Source of the DNA: Pictodentalium vernedei
Lineage: Eukaryota; Mollusca; Scaphopoda; Dentaliida; Dentaliidae
Length of the DNA: 64,000 bases
Assembly: GCA_031216915.1 (NCBI GenBank)
Contig: CM062289.1
Location: forward strand, 21,678,520-21,742,519
Reading direction: 5' to 3'
A program made the translations under genes and the position numbers. The notes under the pieces were generated by a model. That model saw only the letters and a list, made by a program, of their open reading frames with translations. It did not search any database and had not been told where the DNA came from. Shown here piece by piece: positions 44,325 to 53,249 of the stretch (positions are counted from its first letter, which is position 1; the number at the start of each line of letters is the position of its first letter).

Positions 44325-44513
44325 ATCGGGAGACGACTTATATATAAGCTTTAAGCTTTCTGTCAAATCCCCCTCTTACACAGTAACACATTTCCATGTC
44401 TTTAGTTGTTTCATGTATAATACTGTACTTTTTGCTGTTCATATTTCTCGTTACTCAGCTATTGTTGTGAAATGCATACATTTTTCAATTTTTGAATAAA
44501 TATTGTTTAAACT
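44325..44513 (+). mobile_element. 189-bp retro-inserted sequence with 12-bp target duplication
   Basis: AAATTAGTGCAA is duplicated at 44313-44324 and 44514-44525. The sister copy of the host (38182-38200) lacks the insert. The insert ends with TTGAATAAATATTGTTTAAACT, so AATAAA lies about 15 bp from its end like an mRNA 3' end. The source is unknown; it may be a truncated 3' UTR or short LINE tail. Confidence 0.8.
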
Positions 44514-44926
44514 AAATTAGTGCAATATGAGGGATATTCTTTGAAAATCTTCTTCTTCGGATCCACAAATCAGATTCTTTTGATACTTGGTATGCAGAAT
44601 CCTTAGGAGGGTGAGATTCATGTTTGTTCAAGCCAAGTCCCTGAGTTCATATTTGGGAGCCCAAATTGTAACTTAGTGCAATACGAGGTATATTCTTTTA
44701 AAATCTTCTTCGCATCCACCGGTCAGAATCTTTTGATATTTGGTATACAGTATGCTTAGGGAGGTGAGATTCAAGTTGTTCAAGTCAAGTCCTTCGGCTC
44801 ATATTTGGTCTCCCTGTGGGAGCACAAATTATAACTTAGTTCAATATGAGCAATATTCTTTAAAAAAAATTTTTTTTTCAGATCCACCAGTCAAAATCTT
44901 TTGATATTTGATGTACAGCATTCGTA

Positions 44927-44974
44927 GGGGGGGGGGGGGGGGGGGGGGGGGGGGGAGGAGGGGGGGGGGGGGCT
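44927..44974. repeat. Long poly-G tract
   Basis: About 45 G interrupted by two A. Length is prone to sequencing and replication error. Confidence 0.9.
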
Positions 44975-45990
44975 GAGAGTGAAGTTTGTTAAAGCCAAGT
45001 CCCTTGGTTCATATTTGGGCTCACTGTAGAAGCCCAAATTATACCAAAATTTTTATTTTCCAAACCAAGAGGTCGATTTGAACCAAATTTGATATGAGGG
45101 CTTATTGGGTCACAAATACCTAATTTATGCCATAAATTGTTTTCCTGTCCCCCACGGCAACTACAGGAGCTGAAAAAATTTTTTTTTTTTGAATGCCCAT
45201 ATTTCCAGAACTACATGGCACTGAGAATTTTTATACAATGTGAAGCTTCCTTAGGGCCGGGAGAAAGGAATGGTGAAAAAAATGCCATTGGTTTTATCAT
45301 AAGTACTTTTCCAGGACTAAAAGTGCCGAGTCATCATTTTTTAACACTGTAGGTAATGGGAATAACGTTGAATAATCTTCTTCTCCCAAACCACTGCTTC
45401 AGAAGCTTTTGTTTTTGGGTTCCCTATGGGAGCCCAATGTATAACTTAATTCAGTATGAGAAATATTCTTAAAAAATCTTTTTTTTCTGATACTCCTCTC
45501 AGAATCTTTTGATATTTGATTTTTAGTTTTCTTAGAAGCGGCAAATTGAAATTTGTTCAAGTTCTGGTTTATTGATAAAATTGGGCCCAGTAACCAATTC
45601 CTGCGTTGAAAGCCCTGTAAAGTGGGCAGTAATAGGCATAAACGATTGACCAAACCTGATATTATAATTATGCCTCTGTAATGATGTAGCCTTAGAAAGT
45701 GACCTTAAATTCCAATAAATAAATAGATAAATTATTGAGTACCCAATATGGGGATCTAACATATGAACACTCTGGGTTACTAAGTAGAGAAAACACTTTT
45801 ATGTTGAAAAACTGATAATAACCACAAGGCAGAATCCCTTGCTATTTTGGTGATATGACTCGGCCAGTATCAGGTGAGCGCCCTCAGGCCCCGTGGGGCC
45901 TCTTGTTTCATATTCCTTTCATAAACATTGAGCATTATACTTTTCATCAAACACAACACACAGACAAGTTAAGCTACACATTCATTTTTA

Positions 45991-46387
45991 GTTCATTGCC
46001 ACTGTTGCATTAATCACGAAAACTTGACCTCCCTCCCTCACCGGCAATGCGACCACTTGTGTTTGAAAATGAGTCCGTGAAAATACCATCACTATCATTA
46101 ATTTTAACAGAAAATGCAGGACATCACTTTTATTCACTGTGATAAGGCAGCTGAGAGTCCATCAGCAAGAGAAATATTTAGATTTACTGAACATTGGAAT
46201 AGAACAGTAAAGTGATGATCACTTTTCTCCCCTGTCAATTGTCAAATGCGGATGGGTCCTAGATTAAGGTTTCTTAAACCGCCGTAACCTTCCCATGATC
46301 TGAATGACCATTTCAAAATCTGGATTCAAAAAAGTTCCATCTCTGAAATTACTTTGATTCTGTTTCACATTCATTATTTTGGGATGT
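45991..46387 (+). other. Unassigned stretch with one exon-like segment
   Basis: 46111-46206 (96 bp, open, phase 0) lies between TAATTTTAACAG and GTAAAG and encodes QDITFIHCDKAAESPS...FRFTEHWN. I do not recognise a family, and no neighbouring exon was found. Confidence 0.25.
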
Positions 46388-46740
46388 ACAGTAGAACCTG
46401 TCTTGAGAGACTGCCCTTTGGGCCACACAAAAGTGGTCTCTCAAGACAGGTGGTCTCTCAAAACGGGTTTCAGGTTTTCTCAAGTCAGTGAATAACCAAC
46501 CACAAAATTCAGAAATGGAGAAGAATAGATTTTTGTAATTACTTTGTAGTTGTTCTTTTTTATGAAGTTTTTGTAACAAATTGAAACAGACTGTTATAAA
46601 AATTATAAAAATAAATTAGTGTTGAAAATCTTCATTAAAGATTTTCAACACTAATTTCTTTTTATAATTTTTATAACAGTCCATTTCAATTTGTTACAAA
46701 AAAGATTTTCAACACAAATTTATTTTTATTCCTATCTGTC
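46388..46740. mobile_element. CAGTAGAACCTG-type MITE end and foldback
   Basis: TACAGTAGAACCTGTCTTGA is followed by internal GTGGTCTCTCAAGACAGG repeats, resembling a Tigger/mariner end. 46572-46700 is a long inverted repeat (TTGTAACAAATTGAAACAG...; AGTGTTGAAAATCTT centre). No matching right end was found. Confidence 0.5.
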
Positions 46741-46859
46741 ATATTTCAGGAATGTATGAAATTGTTTATTCAGCAATAATCCTAATCTTTTCACAAGGGT
46801 CTTATAAAAACATCTCAGTCTTTAATGAGTTAGCAATTGAAACCCAATTAAGGGCTTTG

Positions 46860-47370
46860 TAAACTCCCGATTTCCCTGGCTACAGCCCTTCTCAGATTCA
46901 GAGTAAGAAATCATAGGCTCCCAATCGAAACAGGCAGTTGGATGTCGGAAGAGCTTTCCGAAAGAAAATGTAGTCTTTGCCAATTGGACGTTGGAGATGA
47001 GTTCCATTATGTCTTTGTATGTAGGGATCTGAGAGACCTCAGAAGAAAGTTTATAAAACCCTATTATAGATGTAAGCCCAGTATGTTCAAAGCCCAAAGC
47101 CTTTTCACTTCTACAAATACAAAACAACTCCGTAACCTGGCCAAACTTGTTAAAGCCCTTAATTTAGTCATACCTTAAGTTTAACTACCACTCTCGGCTG
47201 ACCTACAACCACAAAGGCCAAAGTCTCTATGCGTGAACCATAAAGCTGTAGGCATGCTTGTGGGTGGGTGGGTGTGTGCGTTCGCCTCACTGGGAGTGGC
47301 GCCTCTGGAGTGATCTTTTTCTGACTTGGTATGACCACCTTTAAGTAGCAGAATATTATTATTAAAATAT
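46860..47370 (+). pseudogene. 3' fragment of a second LINE family
   Basis: Frame 46942-47178 contains RKCSLCQLDVGDEFHYVFVC (C-x2-C-x8-H-x4-C), then YY...PSMFKAQSLF and LAKLVKAL, as in the C-termini of L2/CR1-like LINEs. Upstream, RNHRLPIETGSW continues in frame to 46900. The 3' end is ATTATTATTA. Different family from 11279-11662. Confidence 0.75.
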
Positions 47371-47605
47371 CACACTGTCGCTAGGACTATAGAACCTGGG
47401 TTTTCCCATCCGTCTGATTATTTAACGTTCCCACGCTTCTCTGCTTGCACCACAAACACACCCAAAATTTTCGCACAAGGGAATATTCCCTTGATATTTC
47501 GAAGAGTGTGCTATGCAAGAGGGGGAGATTTGGGTAAACGTTACTTTCTGAAGTATACTTTGGTGCACAAATGGCATTCCGCAATAAAAGTACTATCACT
47601 ACTAA

Positions 47606-47759
47606 CCCTGTTCTCAACGCTTTGAGCAGACGACACTCGTGAAAAAATGTTGTAAAACGTGTGTGGCGCTCGTTCGTGTGGGGGGCCACGACCTGTGTTT
47701 CGCGAGCAAGAACTGAAAGCCTAAAAATTAATACACTACCCATTACTTTGGATAAAGGG
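47606..47759. mobile_element. Degenerate TTAA MITE remnant
   Basis: Right end GGATAAAGGG followed by TTAA (47760-47763). The left end is CCTGTTCTCAACGC...GCAGACGACACTCG preceded by CTAA. The palindrome is mostly lost. Confidence 0.5.
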
Positions 47760-48049
47760 TTAACAGATGTTGGAAACTGGAATACCACTTACTGCCCCGT
47801 TAAGTGAGAGTTTAGGGGAGGAAACACGAATTTACATTGAACACCGTCCTATGGCGTTACAGATTTCGGTTTTGGCATCTCTACCCAGTCGGAAAATTTG
47901 GCTGTATCTGGTGCCAATAGACGGGGGGTACCGGCCAGAACCTCAATATATCTTTCTCATAAATTAACCTTGTCATAATCTAGAATTAATTATAAACGTT
48001 ACGGCTGGCTACCACCTCCATACTATGTAACTATTGACTCGACCAGTGT

Positions 48050-48230
48050 GGCGAGGGCGCACACACACTCCCTCACACATGTGTAATATGTATATATGTA
48101 TGCATATATGTAATGTGTATATGTGTGAGTGTGCGTGTGTGTGAGTATGTATGTGTATATACACACATACATGCATACACACACGTATGGGTGTATAGGT
48201 GTGCATATGCATGTGCATGGGGCTATCTAC
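48050..48230. repeat. Alternating purine-pyrimidine microsatellite
   Basis: (TG/CA)n and (TATG)n tracts with internal self-complementarity (GTGTATATACACAC). Z-DNA and cruciform prone. Some small frames within are artefacts. Confidence 0.85.
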
Positions 48231-48720
48231 TTATTTATTTATTTACTGATACTGACAGAGAAATAAGGCAAGGGGGGATAGATACCTGTTATACATGTAT
48301 ATACAGCGGCGAGGGCGGGGTGGGGGGGGGAATGTTAAATTACGATTGTAGACCACCACCACGGACATGTTTGTAACATATAGAGAAATTATTGTTTGTA
48401 AATTGCTTACACCATGTATATGCAAAAGCATTTGAATAAATCAAATCAAATACTTTTAATTATGTTAGTATAACCACAATGGATTTTCCAATTCCAGAAC
48501 AGGTAAAAAGTTTTTGTCATGGTTTCAGCCATCCTACTTCAGGAAATTATGACATATCATGCTTCTAGGCCGAAAAAAGGCTGCTCAGTTCAAAGGGTTA
48601 CGAGGAATGGAAACAGAAACAATTTGGTAAAAATTGTCGTGGAATATTTTTTTATTTCTAATTCAGGATACACTCTTAATGCACTTGCTTTCTATATCTT
48701 AAATAAGATATGATGAGTCC
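48231..48720. other. Unassigned stretch
   Basis: Possible LINE-like tail GAATAAATCAAATCAAAT at 48434. Nothing else recognised. Confidence 0.35.
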
Positions 48721-48724
48721 TTCA

Positions 48725-49038
48725 GGGGCGCGGTGGCTCAGTTGGTAGAGGTGCAGGCTGCAACCCTAGAGGTCCTCTGTTCGAAATACCACCTGCGGCA
48801 ACTGCATTGTTTCCTTGGGCAAGACACTTCCCCCCATTGCCCACGTGGGGGCACGGTGACGTGTACTAAGGCATACTGCACGTTGATGGTACACCTGTCT
48901 TAAACCAATGCTAACCCTGCTTGTGTGGAGTTAGTATGTTGAGGAGGTGACAGTTGCTTGCTGTTGCTCCCCCCATAAAACTGTCATGGTCATGATTAGC
49001 CATTGTGCATAAGTATGTGATCTTAAACACCAATAAAT
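48725..49038 (+). mobile_element. tRNA-derived SINE, internally shortened
   Basis: A box TGGCTCAGTTGG; B box TGTTCGAAATACC altered by an inserted base; core CCTTGGGCAAGACACTT; tail TTAAACACCAATAAAT. The segment before the tail is shortened. No target duplication seen. Confidence 0.85.
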
Positions 49039-49075
49039 AATTTTATAGTTCTGTTTCTGAAATATTCACCTTTTT

Positions 49076-50087
49076 ATGTGTACCCATACTATGTATGGTA
49101 TACATAATGCCGGCATCAGGGGTGGCCATCCGTCGTCCGTCCATCCGGCATCCGTATCCATTTCTTTGGCATTCAATAACTTTAAAAATATTGCTTGGAT
49201 TGTCAAGTTACTTTATATTTGTGTTCAGGTTACTGATGTGCCGAGCTGTATAGTTTTTGGTGTAAATCTGATAATTTGATCCTGAGATATTAACTCTTTA
49301 TCCTTCAAATTGAGAATTCTTCCAATCCCTTTGGCATGAGATAACTCAAAAAATATCAATCCAATTGTCATGTCACTTTATATATATCTTCAGATTACTG
49401 ATGTTCTGAGCTGTATAGTTTTTGGTGTAAATCTGTTATTTTGATCCTGAGATATTAACCCTTTATCCTCCAAATTGAAAATTCCTCCAATCCTTTGGCA
49501 TTCGATAACTTGAAAAATTTTGCTTGGATTGTCAAGTTACTTCATATTTGTGTTCAGGTTACTGATGTGCCGAGCTGTATAGTTTTTGGTGTAAATCTGT
49601 TAGTGTAATCCTGAGATATTAACCCTTTATCCTTCAAATTGAAAATTCCTCTAATCCCTTTGGTATGAGATAACTCACAAAATATCAATCTGATTGTCAT
49701 GTCACTTCATATATGTGTTCAGGTTACTGATGTGCCGAGCTGTATAGTTTTTGGTGTAAATCTGATAATTTGATCCTGTGATATTAACCCTTTATCCTTT
49801 AAATTGAGAACTCCAGTCCATTTCTTCAGCATGCGATAACTCACAAAATATTAATCCAATTATCAGGTTACTTTATATATGTATTCAGGTTGCTGATGTG
49901 CTGTATAGTTTTTTATGTAAATCTAATAATTTGATCCGGAGATATTAACCCTTTATCCATCAAATTAGGCACTCCTCCAATCCATTTCTATATGTACCCA
50001 TACCATGTACGGTGTACATAATGTCGGCATCCAGGGTGGCCCTCCGTCATACAGCTTTCTACTAATTGTGTGTGTATGGGTACACAT
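49076..50087. mobile_element. 1.0-kb TIR element with five 168-bp tandem repeats
   Basis: Ends ATGTGTACCCATAC and GTATGGGTACACAT are perfect 14-bp inverted repeats. Each repeat has GATAACT..AAAAATAT, TGATGTGCCGAGCTGTATAG and TTTGGTGTAAATCTG; starts near 49160, 49330, 49500, 49670 and 49840. The left leader (GGCATCAGGGGTGGCC) recurs before the right end. No coding region. Confidence 0.8.
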
Positions 50088-50414
50088 CTAACGATTTCAT
50101 TGGAGAATGACAACATTTTCTAAATATACAGTCTCCGTGGACTGGTCGTAATCCACATGTGGGCAGTGATGTCCATGCATGCATTTATCATTATCAGCAA
50201 AATTTTAATTAATGAAGCACTGGGTTGTACTCTACTGTACTCAATTTTAGGAAGGTACAGAGCTTTAAACATTGTGTGATTCGATTTGAGATTCATTTCC
50301 AAAATCCCCTGGCTGATTCAGTTTGACTCGACACAGAATTACGGATTAGCAAGGCTCTTATTTTGACCAAACTCTTAACACTTTACCTAACAAATATACA
50401 AATTCAGCAACTGA

Positions 50415-50770
50415 AAAGGGAGCATTGTGGCTCAGTGGTAGACTGTTGGACTTCTATGCTAGAGATCCCGAGTTCGATCCCCATCTGGGACGACCCGCAT
50501 TGTATCATTGGGCAAGACACTTTATCCCGGTTGCCTACATTGGGGCACTGCACGTTGTACTGCACGTTGATGATGCACATGTCTTCAACTACTGTAACCC
50601 TGCTCGAGCGGAGCTTGACCAGAGTTAGAATGTTGAGGACCTGACAGTTACTTGTCGATGCTTGGTGGTTCTCTCCGTGTACTGTGGCTTCCTTCACCCG
50701 TAAAACTGTCACAGTTATGATTAGCCATTGTGCATAAGTATGTGACCTTAAACACCAATAAATAATAATA
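50415..50770 (+). mobile_element. SINE with a different tRNA-like head
   Basis: The head GTGGCTCAGTGGTAGACTGT...AGTTCGATCCCC has A and B boxes but differs from the other SINEs. It is then joined to the usual core (TTGGGCAAGACACTTTATCC) and tail (GTATGTGACCTTAAACACC, AATAATAAT). This suggests head exchange on a common body. Confidence 0.8.
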
Positions 50771-50799
50771 ATAGCAGCAGAAATAATATTTCTCAAAAA

Positions 50800-50975
50800 C
50801 TACCAGTTAAACCATATCATGTGCCCCCCCTCCAAGCCCCCCCCCCCCACCCCCCAGAACGGGTCTTTCAAGCTCATTCCAATGAGGGGAGTCACATGAT
50901 GTGGTCATATTGAATTTATTTGAAAAATTTGAAAATATTCAAAATAATAAATTTTTATATGCTCTGCTTGGAAGT
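50800..50975. mobile_element. Foldback MITE remnant, CCCTTTACCC family core
   Basis: ACCATATCATGTG, a C-run, AAGCTCATTCCAATGAGGGG and TCACATGATGTGG. One arm is replaced by poly-C. Confidence 0.6.
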
Positions 50976-51624
50976 ACATGTAGCTGTCACTCTGGTCACT
51001 CGTTATTCTTGGTAATTGTATATTACATTGGTATTGTTCTGTGCTGAAGCAAAATTTGAGTTCTTCAAACGGTAAAAGTTATTATTGAAATAATAAACCA
51101 GCAGGGTATTTTTTGTTAGGTTTGCGAAGCAAGATCTGCCAGGTGCAATCCAATCACCGAAATTTGGTTCTCATTGTGCGATTCAATATTGTTCATCCAA
51201 TATTCCAATTCAAAAATGGTAAAACTACAGATAAACAGTGTAACAATACATAAATTTGTTATGAACGGCCATTGGTCATGCGAAATGATAAAGTTAACCA
51301 CCATTTTACGAGTGTTTTCAAATCAGTTCACAAAAGTCGGCTAGTGCTTTCTACAGTGTCGGTGCATATAAATTAGCTCCCACGATATGCACCAGTCATG
51401 CTTCGCTATCATCTTCCATAACTTTTTTTCGTTCAGATGGTTTGATTTGAAATTGCAAAGTGGAAGTCGAATCATGAACTGCAAGAGCAATAATAACAAT
51501 AATAATGAAGTTTATGGCCTCGGTTCCACAATGTGCTCGCGGGCTTTACATTATCGAGTACACGCGTGGTGTATAAATAAATAGACTCTGAGACTGAAGT
51601 TAAATATACACAAAAGAAAAAGTA
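50976..51624. other. Unassigned stretch
   Basis: No element or exon recognised on either strand. Confidence 0.4.
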
Positions 51625-51626
51625 AC

Positions 51627-51999
51627 AATTATCAACTATTAATCAACCAAGGTTAAGCTCAGTGTTATATACTTGCTTAAAGTTAAAAAAAATTGATAAA
51701 TTTGTCCCTTGAGTGCAAGAAGACTTTGCAATACTTTAGCATTGCAAAGCCTTCTTGCTCTCAAGGGACAAAATACACCACCACCCATGCTTCTCCGTAG
51801 ATTATGAGGCCTAAAACATACCAAGGACATGAACTTTTGGTGGAAAAGAAATAATTACAGAAATAAAAAATAAAATAAAAACCCGCTCGCCCGCATGAAA
51901 TTTTTCAAAAAATGGCCTGAGAAACAGAAGATCTACTTTGTGTGGCCTTATCAACTATTAATCAACCAGGGTTAAGCTCAGTGTTATATACTTGCTTGA
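51627..51999. mobile_element. Foldback element flanked by 48-bp direct repeats
   Basis: ATCAACTATTAATCAACCA...ATACTTGCTT occurs at about 51629-51676 and 51951-51998. Between them is a foldback with arms TCCCTTGAGTGCAAGAAG and complement (51703-51772), like 22490-22860. The flanking repeat is too long for an ordinary target duplication and may reflect a local tandem duplication. Confidence 0.65.
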
Positions 52000-52490
52000 A
52001 GAGATAGGTCTTCAGAGCAGATTTAAGCTGGTCGAGAGTTTTGTCTCAGTCACTGATGTAGTTATTTTTCATTGCCAACCCATGGGACCAGGATACTCTA
52101 GCTTTTCATGTACCGGTATTTGGTCAGATGACTACTTACCTATTTTCACCATAATTACCAGGGCCTATGACTAAAATCATCTTTATTCTAAATTGGAAAT
52201 TGGAATTGGGGGGGGGGGGGGGTGGATGTGGCTGAAGTTGAAATTGCTAATCAGTTCTCCAGGACAGCGATAATCAAATTTTTAAAAACGAAAAATATTC
52301 TCAAGTGTGTAATTTTACCATATAGTTGTACTAAGATTGGGATAATACTGAAAACTACATATGGAAGCAGTCGTATTTTAGCTTTACAGCTTGTTGCTGA
52401 ATCCATGTCCACCATTCAAACTCATCTGTGTCTCTTGCACCTTTGTATACCTTTGTATACATTACATGTTGTTGGAAATAAATACTATTT
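52000..52490. other. Unassigned stretch
   Basis: G-run at 52207-52221. No exon accepted. Confidence 0.35.
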
Positions 52491-53188
52491 AACCCTTTAC
52501 CCGGGGACACGATGGCTCAGTAGGTAGAGGTGCAGGCTGCAAGCTGAGAGGTCCTTGGTCCGAATCCCACCTGCAATAACCATGTTGTGTCCTTGGACAA
52601 GACACTTCACCCCATTGCCCACTTGGGGGCACGGTGGTGTTGTCTATAAAAGCGTACTGCATGGTGGTGGCTCAGTTGGTAGAGGTGCAGGCTGCAAGCC
52701 TAGAGGTCCTCGGTTCGAAATCCCACCCATGGCATCCGCATTGTGTCCTTGGGCAAGACACTTCACCCCCATTGCCCACGTGGGGGCACAGTGATGTGTA
52801 CAAAGGCATACTGCACGTCGGTGGTGCACCTGTCTTAAACCAATGCTAACCCTGATTGTGTGGAGTTGGTACGTTGGGGAGCTGACAGTTGCTTGCCATT
52901 GCTCTGTGGTTATCTCCAGGTACTCCGGCTTCCTGCACTCATAAAACTGTCGTGGTCATGATTAGCCATTGGACAGAAATATGTGACCTTAAACACCAAT
53001 AAATAAATTAATATAACCCTTTACCAAAATCACAAAAGTCACGATTGAATGATTTTTTGTTTAAAAAGCAACGCTTGTAACCCCTCATTGGAACAAGCTT
53101 GTTGATGCTTTTGATGCAAAAGATTAAAAGAATTTTATCCAAGAATTTTGTTTGCAAGTGTCATCTGCCTTTTGTGTTAGGTAAAGGG
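52491..53188. mobile_element. piggyBac-type MITE split by a SINE
   Basis: Left end TTAACCCTTTACCC (52489) and right end GGTAAAGGGTTA (53180) bound the SINE and a short remaining interior with CCCCTCATTGGAACAAGC. The MITE left end is duplicated by the SINE insertion. Confidence 0.75.
52502..53014 (+). mobile_element. SINE with duplicated head and 11-bp target duplication
   Basis: AACCCTTTACC at 52491-52501 and 53015-53025. A first head plus core (52502-52663) is followed by a complete head, core and tail (from 52664). Both heads carry A and B boxes. The composite shares one pair of target duplications, so it inserted as a unit or gained the second copy by recombination. Confidence 0.85.
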
Positions 53189-53249
53189 TTATACTAAGCT
53201 AGATGAATTGTTACTGTGACCCCTATAGAGCTGGTAGGTTTTGATTTTT

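Larger units (their letters stand above)
37335..45907 (+). mobile_element. Large Helentron/Pearl-like element, 8.6 kb with internal duplication
   Basis: Left cap AGCTCACCTGACTG...CAGGGTGAGCT is a hairpin followed by CGTCCGGCGTCCGTCGTCC. The right end AGGCCCCGTGGGGCCTCTTG is a hairpin. The unit 37449-39465 recurs at 43573-45830 (GTTAATGAAATTTCATGTGA, AGCGGCATTTTGATTTTTGG, and ~160-bp subrepeats). Between them lies 4 kb of other repeats. The host shows no target duplication; the join lies within TTATTTCAT. Confidence 0.7.

Noticed and set aside
48009-48376. His/Thr- and Cys/Val-rich frames
   Set aside because: Direct translation of a TG/CA microsatellite.
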